This document shows positions 33,415 to 44,478 of a stretch of 64,000 nucleotides of DNA, piece by piece; position 1 is the first letter of the stretch; each line of letters starts with the position of its first letter. The stretch is taken from contig NC_085109.1 of the NCBI RefSeq assembly GCF_030269925.1, forward strand, positions 7,130,001-7,194,000. The letters run 5' to 3'. The position numbers were made by a program, and so were the translations under genes. Below the pieces are notes generated by a model. That model was given only the letters and a program-made list of their open reading frames with translations, was not told the origin of the DNA and searched no databases. Source of the stretch: Bombyx mori (Eukaryota > Arthropoda > Insecta > Lepidoptera > Bombycidae).

Positions 33415-36395
33415 GAGATTTGACTTCAATCAAAGTTGCTCCGGTTTCTGCAGTGACAGTTTCTACGGGTTTCGATTCAACAACCACAATTTCTTCTGTA
33501 ACTACTTCTGGCTTAATAGTTTCTAGGTCAACTGTCGGAGATCCTGTGGTTATAGCAGTTTCAGCCTCTGGGGCTGTTACAATTACAGCTTCAGGTACAG
33601 CATCTGCGAGAATTTTCGTACTCAAATCTTGTGGCGCTTCGGTATTTAAAACTGCTGGTTCAGCCACAACCTCGGCTGCTGTAGTGGTTTCTACTTCAAT
33701 AGTTTTAGAGCTCACCAATGCCTCGTCATTAATTACTTCGGTAGCACTTGCTCCCGTTGAAGACTCAATTGGATCATTTACAACCACAGCAGGTGCTGCA
33801 ACAATAGTTTTGGAACCCACCGATACCTCATCATTAATTACTTCGGTAGCACTTGCTCCCGTTGAAGACTCAATTACATCATTTACAACAACAGCAGGTG
33901 CTGCAACAATAGTTTTGGAACCCACCGATACCTCATCATTAATTACTTCGGTAGCACTTGCTCCCGTTGAAGACTCGATTACATCATTTACAACAACAGC
34001 AGGTGCTGCAACAATAGTTTTGGAACCCACCGATACCTCATCATTAATTACTTCGGTAGCACTTGCTCCCGTTGAAGACTCAATTGGATCATTTACAACC
34101 ACAGCAGGTGCTGCAACAATAGTTTTGGAACCTACCGATACCTCATCATTAATTACTTCGGTAGCGCTTACTCCAGTTGGAGACTCAATTACATCATTTA
34201 CAACAACAGCAGGTGCTGCAACAATAGTACTTGGTCCACTTGAAACTTCATTTACAGCGGGTGTCACCTCATCATTAATGGTTCCTTTAGGCTCCTCATT
34301 AATTAGTTTGCCATCTACTGTTGGTTCATCGGACCGAATCGTAACAATCGCAGATGAAGATGAAGTGTCTGCAGAAACATATTCACTGCCTTCTGAGGGA
34401 GAAGCATCTTTTGCTACTACTGCTGTAGTTGAAATTGCAGCATCTGTGATCAAATCCACGACTGGGCCTTTACTTGATATTTCTACTGTAGCTCCCGCTA
34501 CACTAGTCGACGAACTTGTTTCTGTATCTACAGTGGCAGTATTACCGTCAGCCGTCACTGAGACATCTGCAGCTACTGACTTAACATTCTTGGAAGGAGT
34601 TACATCATCGTTCCAAAGACTAACAGTGTTAGTTTCAGACTTCTCAGCGTCAGATGCTGGTAGCGCTGTCTCTGAAGCTTCAGAATCTACGTCAGCCTTG
34701 AACGATGCGTCAGATTTTGATGTTGCAGCATCCCATGATGATGATGCTGTGTCAGACGTTAAGGGGATGACGTCATTAATCCAGCCTTCAGAAGATTTGG
34801 GCTTTGCATAAAATCCAGTCAAAGCATTTAAAGCAGCTTGCACTAAATAAGTCTTTTCTTTAACAGTTTGATCGACTGTATTTATCAAAGGGTTAGTAAT
34901 TTTATTAAGTTCGTCTGATCCAAGCTCAATGATTTCATTTTCTAGCTCTTTCAGTATGTAATTAACACCAAGAATATTCAATTTGTCAAAAAGATTCTTT
35001 TGAGCTACATCTTTAGTCTGAGTATTGACTGAAATTTTTGTTACAAAATCTAAAATGGCTTGATTACGCTCTTCGATTGTACTTTTTGCACTAATTCCCA
35101 ACTCTACCTCAAGGAATTTTTGTAAAGCAATTTTCTTTTCTATGTCAGTATTCAAATCAGTTAAACCGTAGCCATTGTAGATTTTTTCAACAAGAATATC
35201 GACATTCAAGAATTCATTAGAATCCTGGTCTATATCAATATCCACATTTACTTCTTTCTTTTGGTTTTTCTTGCCCTTTTTCGCTTGGTTCTTTTTGTCA
35301 TCTTTTTCAAGCTTCTTTTTTTCCTTGGCCTCTAATTTTTTTGACTTCTTGTCTTCCTTCTCCCATATTTTTTCCTGCTTGTATAAATTTTCAATACTTT
35401 TTGATTCTGAGTCTTTTTCTTCCTTTTCTTTTTTATAGAGCAACTCTAATTCTTTCTTTTCCTTTTTAAGGTTCTTTTCTAATTCCTTCTTTTGTTTCTT
35501 AAGATTTCTTTCTAGTTCTTTCTTTTCTTTTTTAAGAATCCATTCTTTTTCCTTTTTGAGAAGTTTCTGGCGTTCTTTTTCGAGTTTTTCTACGCTATTA
35601 GAATCCTTTGAGTAGTCGCTATCATCTTTACTATCATCTTTACTATCACCTTTACTATCATCTTTACTATCATATTTACTATCATTTTCATTATCACTCT
35701 CACTGTCACTGTCGTTGTCATCGTCATAACTCTTGCTTTCGGAATATAATTTAGACCCAAAACTTTCTGACTTATACTTATCTAGATCAGCTGAAATCGA
35801 ATCGTCAGGCAAGTATATTGCGCTAACCGCACAGACGCTTATCTGGAACAAAAATGAGAGTTTTGAGTAATCGAAGTAAAAACTTTTGCTAAAAATATAC
35901 GAAGGACCAAACTAGAAGTAATGTTAAAAAGTTTGACGTTCATAATGATAAACAAAAAAAAAGATGTGTGGTATCGTGGGACACCGGATAGTAACGAAGT
36001 TCCTTATTATGAAAATATTAATTTTAAGTTCTATTCGAGGTATGAAGAAAATAAAACTGGAGGTTTCGCAACAACCCACGGTCATTCGGTAACGTGCGAA
36101 CTTATTGTGGTACACTTCATTCACGATTGTTTGCATAAGAGTTAGTGTATTGCGCTAACGAACGCTCTGAGATCATGGTCAATGAATGATAAAAAAATAT
36201 GTTACTTTTTGTACATTATTACAAAGTTAAGTCGTACACTGTGTGCACTACTAATAAAAATATTACGTTACGGACGCTTTTTCCCGGTTAAGGTACCCCT
36301 TCGCATCGTCCCGCAAGGAACTTCTTTCCAAAAAATGGTACGAACAGTTATTATAAATTAATACTCACTAGTAAAACGAAGTAAATGGTTTTCAT
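33410..36395 (-). CDS. secreted repetitive acidic/coiled-coil protein, 819 residues, two exons
   Basis: Exon 1 at 36395-36369 encodes MKTIYFVLL and ends 'cta|gtgagt'. Exon 2 at 35842-33410 starts after 'tttgttccag' in phase 0 and completes the signal peptide MKTIYFVLLISVCAVSA. Mature regions: an Asp/Ser/Lys stretch (about 48-93, repeated 'DDSK'), a Lys/Glu coiled coil (about 94-215, repeats like 'KKEKKELE'), a probably folded helical block without cysteines (about 220-360), then a Ser/Thr/Ala/Val-rich C-terminus. The C-terminus contains four full and two partial 35-residue repeats (about 545-726; core 'SATEVINDEVSVGSKTIVAA'). I do not recognise the family. A silk-, cuticle- or mucus-associated structural protein is plausible. 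It is convergent with gsb-n, 555 bp apart. Exon 2 alone opens with a Met at 35851, but that codon lies in the intron. Confidence 0.85.
33690..34235 (-). repeat. 105-bp coding tandem repeats
   Basis: About five near-identical 105-bp units within the secreted-protein gene. Differences are few: a Pro/Val switch before 'IESSTGAS' and edge-unit changes. The near identity of third codon positions points to recent duplication or homogenisation. Confidence 0.9.
35966..36053 (+). repeat. interspersed repeat ('gggacaccggatag' family), intronic
   Basis: About 88 bp with 'gtgggacaccggatag', 'aacgaagttccttatt' and 'ttctattcgaggtat' recur at 43831-43922. It sits in the intron of the secreted repetitive protein. 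Family not identified. Confidence 0.7.
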
Positions 36396-36514
36396 TTTGG
36401 AAGTCTTCAGTAGCACATAGAAAGCAAAATTCGTTCGTTAAATACGCCAAATTAATACTTGTTGGTCGTACGAGCTCGTTCGTTACAATTTTCTTAAAAC
36501 ACGACAAAAACGTC

Positions 36515-36522
36515 CTTTTATA
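36515..36522 (-). promoter_or_regulatory. TATA box of the repetitive secreted-protein gene
   Basis: Minus-strand TATAAAAG lies 120 bp upstream of the start codon. With the usual ~30-bp spacing, transcription would begin near 36487 and give a 5' UTR of about 90 bases. Confidence 0.65.
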
Positions 36523-38121
36523 CTCGACGAAACAATTAAAATAGATAAGGTTAGATAATGACATCCGTTAAGAGAACCGGAGCACTTTAAGTCTTGACCA
36601 AACAAAATGTTTTCGCGATGTCTGACTCAAAACAAACATTATGTATATATTGCGAATACAAGACGTAGATGTTTTAATATGGAAAGTCCTAAATAAATGG
36701 GAGATCAACTCTGTACTTGAACATTGAACTGCAGAAATGAGACCTAAGTGTATTATTTTATAAAACAAATATAATCTTCTCGACATTAAGATGTTTTCTC
36801 TATATTTCTCTGGCGATTTTGCTTTAAAAATTACTTGGATCCTTTGATCGAGATTCAAGTTTTCATTTCAAATCTTAGAATAATCACTTTTGTTTAAAAT
36901 GAATCAAGCAGACAACTCAAATCTAAATATTTAATAGTTAATATTCGTTTTTAACTTTCACAATTAACAGCTCACAGATATATCAGACATATATTATGAA
37001 GATTGTAAAAAATTTTGTTGCCTACCGCTAGTAGGTACTGTCTCGAAGGGTTATATATTTTTGGCGAAAAAAAGGCAGCGAAAAAGAGCTCAACTACCTA
37101 AAAAAGGCTTAGTAGTGAGTCGAAATAAAAATAAAAAAACTTTATACCCTGGTCATCCTGGTTAGGATATTATGCCGAATTAATGACAATATTGTATCAA
37201 TCAAATTTTCAAATTAATCTTTTTGGAAGTCTTTAATTTCTAAAATAAAACACCGATAGATAAATAGAAACATGTCAATCTAATTGAAGCATTTTAAACA
37301 TATGCCACCACCACCACCACCACCATGTCAATCTAATTCAAGCATTTTAAACATATACACCAGTTTCACTTATAATATGTGTATTACAATTTAAAAGAGT
37401 AAAACTAAACCATTCACAAAAAAAAATTTTTTTAATCATACGTTGAAAATTCCAGTGAGGGGTGGTTGGTCTGTTTGATATGTTAGGATGATAATTATCG
37501 CATCGCAAACAGGGTCCATGCTTATTCGAATATCGATGGATTTTTATTGAATTCGTGTCTTTTAGTTTTCTTAGGGGTGTTCTATTCAAATAAGATGTGT
37601 AGAGTCTACGGTAGTAGTAGCTTATCTCTGCCTCGGGCATAGAATGTTCGTGAACGATAGTGATCACGTACGGTTACATAGGCTTGGCTTAGGTTCTTTT
37701 GCCGGGAATAGCACAATATATATATGGATATTTACCTTTCTCTTACTTGATTTCACTACAAAACATCTTTGCTGGAGCTAGCGCGTATTATGAGCACGCA
37801 CCGGTGAGTGTCACAATTCTTTTAGTTTCTGCCTCGAAGAAATTATGTATCTGGTTTAAAGGATGGAATTGCCGTTGTTCATTAGGTTTGGAACTTCGAA
37901 CCAATGATGAATGTCGACGTATGAGAAGACGTCTAGAAGTTTCGATAACCACGTAATATAAGATAGGCCTAGAGTATCTGCAGCAAAACAATTCCTGAAG
38001 CTTTCTTCCACTTCGGACATAATTCTGATATGCGTATAAATAACTTGTGATAGCAAAAAAATATTAAATACGTTTTTTTTTTTTCAAAGCAAAGGTTTTG
38101 TCTATCGATTTTTAAATTCGA
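36523..38121. other. intergenic stretch with a short duplication and (CCA)n tract
   Basis: No supported gene. The notable item is a 33-bp direct repeat (37271-37303 and 37324-37356, one mismatch) separated by a (CCA)n tract. Confidence 0.5.
37271..37356. repeat. 33-bp direct repeat flanking a (CCA)n microsatellite
   Basis: Both copies start catgtcaatctaatt and end 'attttaaacatat'. The tract between them is seven CCA-like triplets. Confidence 0.85.
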
Positions 38122-38369
38122 TTTTTTTTTATTGCTTAAATGTGTGAACGAGCTCACAGCCCACCTGATATTAAATGGTTACTGGAGCCCATAGACATCT
38201 ACAACGTAAATGCGCCACCCACCTTGAGACATATAAGTTCTAAGGTCTCAGTATAGTTACAACGGCTGCCCCACCCTTCAAACCGAAACGCATTACTGCT
38301 TCACGGCAGAAATAGGCGGGGTGGTGGTACCTACCCGCGCGGACTCACGAGAGGTCCTACCACCAGTAA
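38122..38369 (-). repeat. Bm1 SINE, 5'-truncated
   Basis: Poly-T, 'attgcttaaatgtgtgaacg' and body to 'aggtcctaccaccagt'. Confidence 0.95.
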
Positions 38370-38743
38370 AAAGATTTATTAATAGTTATAATTTTTAGAA
38401 GTTAAAAAGGATATAATCAATTTAGCGTATCTTACAGTTAACCTAAGACATCCACGCAAGTCTCATAGACATTTCCTTTATTTCGACTTTGTTGGAAAGA
38501 AGAAGTATTAACAACTTATTAATCATCTAATTTACATGAAATGTTTTCAAATTTTTAAACTATTTTATCTAATTTGAACCTTATCTTTAGGAGACAATGT
38601 TAATATTTAAGCATGTTTCAAAATTAATACACAAAGTGAGTTTTTTTTTAATGAAATTCATGTATGTAACGAAATAACAGCTCATCCTTTCAGAAATGAA
38701 TACCGGAGATCAGAAGTACCACAATGCCTTAACGCATCAATTA

Positions 38744-39066
38744 AAGTATCACTCTAACAATAGGAGCAGGCTTAGGGGCCCCGGTAACCGTACTCGTCGA
38801 ACTCGACTAAGAGTTCGCTGTGCAACCTAACCCATGAATCAGCTCGCTGAGTTTCTCGCCGGATCTTCTCAGCGGGTCGCGATTCCGATCCGGTAGTAGA
38901 TTCATTCACGAAGCAGCTGCTCTTGAGTTGTTAGGTTAGGAGGCGCTCGGGCAGTTGTTAACAAATTCTACCCCTCCTGGCTGAACCTTTGCTCGCCCAC
39001 CTGTCCTGGTGAAACTGGAAAGGCCTCCGTGCCACCAGTAATTCTTCAAGCCTAAATGAAGTATCA
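38744..39066 (+). mobile_element. BMC1-type LINE 3' fragment
   Basis: It is collinear with the LINE tail at 4.4 kb from 'ctctaaca' to 'ccaccagtaattcttcaa'. It contains 'actcgtcgaactcgac' and 'ctcgccggatcttctcagcg'. A possible 8-bp target-site duplication, aagtatca, is at 38744-38751 and 39059-39066. A poly-A run is lacking. Confidence 0.85.
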
Positions 39067-39099
39067 GGTAAAAAGAGTAAAACAAAATGTACATTTGCA

Positions 39100-39322
39100 T
39101 GATACCTAGTGCCACCGTGCCTACTTCGGCCGTGAAGCAGTAATGCGTTTCAGTTTGAAGGGTGGGGCAGCCCTTGTACTTTGTATAAAACTGAGACTAA
39201 CCTAAAGCTTAAGCATGAGTTGTTATGGCGGCTTTTTAGTTGTTGATGTATATGGGCTCAGATAACCATTTAACACCAGGTGGGCCGTGAGCTCGTTCAC
39301 CCATATAAGTAATAAAAAATTA
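39100..39322 (+). repeat. diverged Bm1 SINE
   Basis: 'ccgtgaagcagtaatgcgtt', 'gaagggtggggcagccc' and the tail 'gtgggccgtgagctcg' are present, with many substitutions between. Confidence 0.8.
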
Positions 39323-39681
39323 AACATAATATATTATTTACGCAAAAAAAAACATCTTTATCGCTCACTCGCGCAGTTTCTAAGCCCATAATTTGTTTAG
39401 ATTTGCTATCTACGGAAATGCTAACCTCTGTAATAAAACGAAGCCAATGAAATCATTTAAATGAATCTAATCTCATAAATGTTTATAATCTGATCTTATT
39501 ATAACACTTCGGATACAAGCAAAGCTTCAGAAAATGAAACTAAATGTTCGTGGCAGTAGTTCATGTCGTGAAAAAATATTCAGCATTGGCTAAGGAAAAA
39601 CTATACTAGACTAATCCTTCTGGACTGCACATAATATCTCTGCCCCTCAAGTCGCTCGATGATTGCCGAGCACTGTGATAT

Positions 39682-39907
39682 TTACTGCTGGTAGGAGGAC
39701 CTCTTGAGTCCGCGCGGGCAGGTACCACCGCCCTGCCTATTTCTGCCGTGAAGCAGTAATGCGTTTTGGTTTGAAGGGTGGGGCAGCCGTTGTAACTATA
39801 CTGAGACCTTAGAACTTATATGTCTCAAGGTGGGTGGCGCATTTACGTTGTAGATGTCTATGGGCTCCAGTAATCACTTAACACCAGGTGGGCTGTAAAA
39901 AATAAAA
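39682..39907 (+). repeat. Bm1 SINE, both ends truncated
   Basis: Body from 'tttactgctggtaggagg' to 'caccaggtgggctgt', then directly an A-rich stretch. The last ~20 bases of the usual tail are missing. Confidence 0.9.
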
Positions 39908-39944
39908 CATATATATAAAAACACACATAAATAAAAAATAGCCT

Positions 39945-40225
39945 TTGTAGTCAGACGAGCATACGGCCCACCGGATGGTAAGTGGTCAGCGTCACTTATG
40001 GACGTCAGCAATGCCAAGAACATAGCCAAGTCACTGCCTACCATTGAGTACTCTCCGCAAGCCTAGTTTGAAAAAGGACACGTCATAGGGCTCGGGAAAC
40101 ACCGTGGAGGGGAGTTCATTCTAAAGCCGAATGGTACGTGACAGAAAAGATCATTGGAAACGCTCTGTCGATGAACGCAGCGGCTCCAGATAATATGGAT
40201 GAATGCTGCTCAGGTGGCGGAGTCC
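39945..40225 (-). mobile_element. LINE C-terminal/tail fragment
   Basis: Reverse complement of the family at 17060-17415: 'cggcccaccggatggtaagt', 'ggaaacaccgtggagggga', 'gctctgtcgatgaacgcagc'. Coding frame disrupted. Confidence 0.75.
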
Positions 40226-40470
40226 TCGACTTATTGAATAATAGCCACTTTCAACCTTCACCGCCACATTTCAATGTTTTAATTTAATTGCTCATACAAT
40301 CAATCAGTCAACCTCTTCAAGATCCATTCATTGATCCATTAATCACAAAAATCCAATGAACTTTTCCCTCCACCTAACACGAAACAGTATTTTTGTCTAA
40401 ATTCTCAGCGGTTATGGGAGTACTTATAGAATACAAAAAAAAAGTCGGACAAGCTATCATGATCTCAGAT

Positions 40471-40580
40471 TTTTTATATTACTTAAATGGATGAACTAGT
40501 TCATCGCCAACCTGCAATTAAGTGGTTACCACGTAGACATTACAGCTTTAATACTGCCATCCACGCTAAATACGTTGGGC
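40471..40580 (-). repeat. degraded Bm1-like fragment
   Basis: 'attacttaaatggatgaact' and 'ttaagtggttacca' resemble the reversed Bm1 tail. The rest is eroded. Confidence 0.45.
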
Positions 40581-40944
40581 CTTAGTAAAATTAATATGTG
40601 CCTGTGGGATATTTAAACCAGCATAGTCGCTCGATATTAGTACAGCTGGAATCTTATCCTTTAGACAGCTTAGACCACTATAGCCATCTACAGATATTAG
40701 TCTTCACTCAAAACAGTCTACATACGGACTACAACTTATTAAAAATCGTTTTTTATTTACAAAATAAATACTTTCTACAAGTAGCAATATTCACAGTGGA
40801 ACGTGACCGAGTTTCACTGGTATTTCATGAATGATAGACAGTGAATCATTGCAGAATTATATTTGCAGAAAATATACACCGATAGTATTTAGTAAAAAAA
40901 ATCAATTAGTTAGACTCCACTTTTGTTGAAAATAGGGGCTTTAT

Positions 40945-41125
40945 ATATATTTTCTCAGTGGGTCGCGTTTCCGATCCGGTGGTAGATTCTGCAAAGCACT
41001 ACTCTTGCTAGGGCCATTGTTAGCAACACCTCCGGCTTGAGCCCCGTGAGCTCAACTACACGCTAGGGTAACGCTCTCAAGGCTAGACATAGCCTAGCTC
41101 TCAGCATAGGTAGGAAAAAAAAAGA
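40945..41125 (+). mobile_element. LINE 3' tail (BMC1-related subfamily)
   Basis: 'tctcagtgggtcgcgtttcc', 'gatccggtggtagattctgc', 'ctcttgctagggcc', then 'agcataggtagg' and a run of A. Closest to the tail at 63420-63750. Confidence 0.75.
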
Positions 41126-41249
41126 ACGGCAAAGCTGAAAGTTCAATATATTTCAGGCGTTCAGAAGACAGTTACGCACTTCTAGTTAGTATTTGGAATT
41201 TCTCGCAAAAAAAGTCACCCATGATTTCGCAGGATTAAAAATTTACTCA

Positions 41250-41325
41250 GCACCCGTGGTCTAATGGGCTAGACGCTCTGCATATTCGATTATACTGAAG
41301 CGACTCAAATCCCCATCAAAAATAA
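41250..41325 (+). repeat. possible tRNA-like remnant
   Basis: 'gtggtctaatgggctagacg' looks like a tRNA D-arm/box A, and 'gcgactcaaatcccc' like a weak box B. No fold could be closed by eye. A decayed SINE head or tRNA pseudogene is likely, not a working tRNA. Confidence 0.3.
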
Positions 41326-41509
41326 ATATACGTTTAAATATATTTATATACGTTCTTAAGAACGCGTTCACAAACGAATTCCCCGATGAATCAATGACTT
41401 CGTGTGATAGCTAACAAATTACTGTTAAATATTTGGAATGCTTGTCGAATTACGGTTATATTATGAATCGATATTCTGCCACCTAGGATATCTCTATCGC
41501 GAAACAGTC

Positions 41510-41753
41510 TTTTTTTTTATTGCTTAGATGTGTAAACGAGCTCACAGCCCACCTGGCGTTAAGTGGTTACTGGAGCCCAGTTTTTTTTTTCTACAACGTA
41601 AATGCGCCACCAACCTTGAGATATAAGTTCTAAGGTTCAGTATTATAAATGCCCCACCCTTCAAACCGAAACGCATTACTGCTTCACGGAAGAAATAGGC
41701 GGGGTGATGGTACCTACCCGTGCGGACTCGCAAGAGGTCCTACCACCAGTAAA
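41510..41753 (-). repeat. Bm1 SINE with an internal T-run
   Basis: Reverse Bm1 body. The usual 'ccatagacat' segment is replaced by a run of T at about 41581-41590. Confidence 0.9.
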
Positions 41754-42553
41754 TCTGACGTGCCAGTTTAAGTAGAGCCTTTGTACCAATTAGAGCTTCG
41801 ACCTCATGTTACAAGATGGTAGTATCCATCCAAAAGCAGGCGGCTCGTCAGCGCTTATACAATGAAATAAAATATACATCACAACATCATATATCATCAT
41901 CTAAAATAAAATAGAATCCAATGCGATATTTAACTTTAAAGCATACGACAATTGAATTTATATCAAATAAAAACAAAAGAACCCGCATTCTTTGTTTACT
42001 TCAAATCCCATTAAAGCAATTCGGATCTCAACAAAACTTGTGATATTAACTTCACAAGCTGACTAAAGTTTTGACAGTTTGACGTCAAGATAACTTATGA
42101 GCTTAACTCAAACAAACTATAGTTATTATGGGCAGTTCAGTGATAGCTTAGAAAACCAGAGTAAAGATTCTTTACCATAGACTACAGTTAACTGCGAAAT
42201 TATAGGGCTTATAATTTGGTAGACTTCACCGATATATCTAAAACATATAATTGGAATACATTTGCTATTGACTAATAAAATTCGTAAATTAATGGCATTA
42301 ATTTATACAGAATGGATCGAGGTGTTTTCTGACATATTGTTTAGGTGATTACATAGAAAGTTTCAAGTTACGGCTTGACTTAACTTAACCAAACGTTTAC
42401 CGCCTATCGCTAAGTACTTTTCAAGTCATCCTCTAATTAAAAACATGTCACAGCACTACGGAAACACCGAGTTCAAAAGATCTCTAGAAATCTTTTATGT
42501 TTATACAATACTTCTTCAACTGTCACATGGGGAATATGCTCTTCGAAATATCA

Positions 42554-42970
42554 TCTATATATTAATATGTGAAACAAAAACTTTGTATCCCTTTTTACGA
42601 AAATTGCGCGGACGAATTTTGAAATTTTCCACACTTATATAGACTATAGAGAAGGAATGCAGAACGTTAATAATTTTTTGTAATTATGCATAAAAAATAC
42701 ATTAAGTCAATAAAAAAAAACATTACATACACTACCATTATACACACGCATGAATACTATTTGTTTATTGTCAAACTTTTCTTATTGCTTATAGTCTGTG
42801 GTCAAATTGAGAATAGATTAAATATTGTTTGTCTTTATTAACATTTGTCTAAAGTGTAGTCCTAGCGAAATCTGTGATTATAGAGATCTTTGACAATAGA
42901 ATCATAATAGTGTACAAACTTATAATTTCAATTAATTATAGTCGAATTTCGACTACTGGGGGACCACTAG
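42554..42970 (+). mobile_element. non-autonomous Helitron, copy A
   Basis: It starts TCTATATATTAATATG after an A and ends CTAG before a T. A stem-forming 'tagtcgaatttcgacta' lies just upstream of the 3' end. These are Helitron landmarks: 5' TC, 3' CTRR preceded by a hairpin, insertion between A and T. It is homologous throughout to 56240-56665. It encodes no protein. Confidence 0.85.
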
Positions 42971-43049
42971 TAACTACAATTATGAAATATTACGTGACGT
43001 TATTTTTATACGCGCTTCTAAACTCACGATTTTGTTTAACCATTTCGTA

Positions 43050-43225
43050 CAAGCGTGAAACATCCGAGCATACAGTCCACCTGATGGTGAGTGGTTACCT
43101 TTGCTTATGGACGTCATTAATGCAAGTGGCACAACTAAGTGTCTGCCTATCGTTAAATGAAGAAGGATATGTCATAGTGCTCAGTAAATACCGTGGAGGG
43201 AAGCTCATTCCAAAGCTGGAAGGTA
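43050..43225 (-). mobile_element. degraded LINE tail
   Basis: 'gagcatacagtccacctgat', 'gtgagtggttacc' and 'taccgtggagggaagctcat' match the reversed tail and C-terminus of the family at 17.1 kb. Confidence 0.6.
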
Positions 43226-43292
43226 CGTGGTACGTACGGATCAATTATGATGAAACTTTGTGTAATACGAGCCTAAACAGGCCCGATAAGTC

Positions 43293-43722
43293 GTCGTGGC
43301 CTAAAGGATAAGACGTCCGGTGCATTCGAATCGAGCAATGCACCAGTGTTCGAATCCCGCAGGCGGGTACCAACTTTTCTAATGAAATACGTACTTAACA
43401 AATGTTCACGATTGACTTCCACGGCGAAGGAATAGCATCGTGTAATAAAAATTAAACCCGCAAAATTATAATTTGTGTAATTAGTAGTGGTAGGTCATCT
43501 TCTGAGTCCGCAGGGGACGTACCACCACCCCGCCTATTTCTGCCGTGAAGCAGTAATGCGTTTCGGGTTGAAAGGTGGGGCAGCCGTTGTAACTATATTG
43601 AAACCTTAGAACGTATCACTCAAGGTGGCGCATTTAAGTTGTAGATGTCTATGGGCTCCAGTAACCACTTAACACCAGGTGGGCCGTGAGCTCGTCCACT
43701 CAACTAATCAATAAATAAAAAA
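43293..43722 (+). repeat. full-length Bm1 SINE
   Basis: It begins with the tRNA-like head gtcgtggcctaaaggataag and box-B-like 'gtgttcgaatcccgcagg', then the linker, the whole body and an A-rich tail. Several small deletions in the body suggest moderate age. Confidence 0.95.
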
Positions 43723-43830
43723 GATACCATCATCCTGCCTATTTCTTGCATTGGGATCTCTATGAAACTGATTAACTTACTCAGGAGGATTCATACGCAT
43801 ATCTCGCTAAGTAAATAATAAATAAAAGAA

Positions 43831-43922
43831 GTGTGGTGTCGTGGGACACCGGATAGGAACGAAGTTCCTTATTTATTATAAAAATACTAATTTTAAGTTC
43901 TATTCGAGGTATAAAGAAAATA
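43831..43922 (+). repeat. interspersed repeat ('gggacaccggatag' family)
   Basis: Second copy of the ~90-bp repeat at 35966-36053, with 'gtgggacaccggatagg' and 'ttctattcgaggtataaag'. Confidence 0.7.
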
Positions 43923-44478
43923 ATTATTCGAGTATACATTTTTTATTATGATTTTTTTATTGATAAAAATCAAAATAATCGCAAGAGTCAACCACTCCGC
44001 AGTGCAATGAAACAGCCTCGCCCTGGGGGAACCGCCTGCATGATCACGGTATCCCCTACGCCAGGTAAGTATATAAAAATAGACTCAAAAATATTATTTA
44101 GGATTTCATCATTCAATTTAAATACTATAATATATAATAAAAATGTAGACTACGTACTTGACAAAGATAAATAATTCAATATTAACCTTTGCCACATAAA
44201 TAAACGAATTCAATAATTTATTTGACCTTTATTTTAAACAACGAACTTAACCTCAGTACATTCAACGTCAAGGCAACAGAAACGAAATTACGCAATTAGA
44301 ATCACGCGCTTTCGCTCGCTGTCTTACCAACTTATCTGTAAGATTGTATTGTTTGCATTCCTCGTGTATTGTTCGCTTCTAGTTAACGATAATTAGTGAG
44401 ATACGCTTAATTGAATTTTCGACATTTCTTCATAATGCGTTTACCTAAGCTTTTGCTTTTATCATTTTTAGAAGCGAA

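Noticed and set aside
33420..34811. 463-codon + strand open frame
   Set aside because: It is antisense to the tandem-repeat region of the spliced minus-strand gene. The minus gene has a signal peptide, splice sites, a TATA box and a coiled coil. The + frame is open because the repeats and biased codons exclude stops.
35924..36145. Small opposing frames at 35921-36145
   Set aside because: They fall in the intron of the secreted repetitive protein and overlap an interspersed repeat.
36568..36858. 96-codon minus-strand frame upstream of the secreted-protein gene
   Set aside because: It precedes the TATA box, has no motif, and is not linked to any splice signal that I could find.
42874..43311. 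145-codon + strand frame
   Set aside because: It spans the end of a Helitron and a reversed LINE tail; a composite of repeats.
43293..43375. tRNA gene
   Set aside because: The box A/B sequence is the head of a full-length Bm1 SINE, as at 44562 and in reverse at 55906 and 7084. It does not fold into a complete modern tRNA by inspection.
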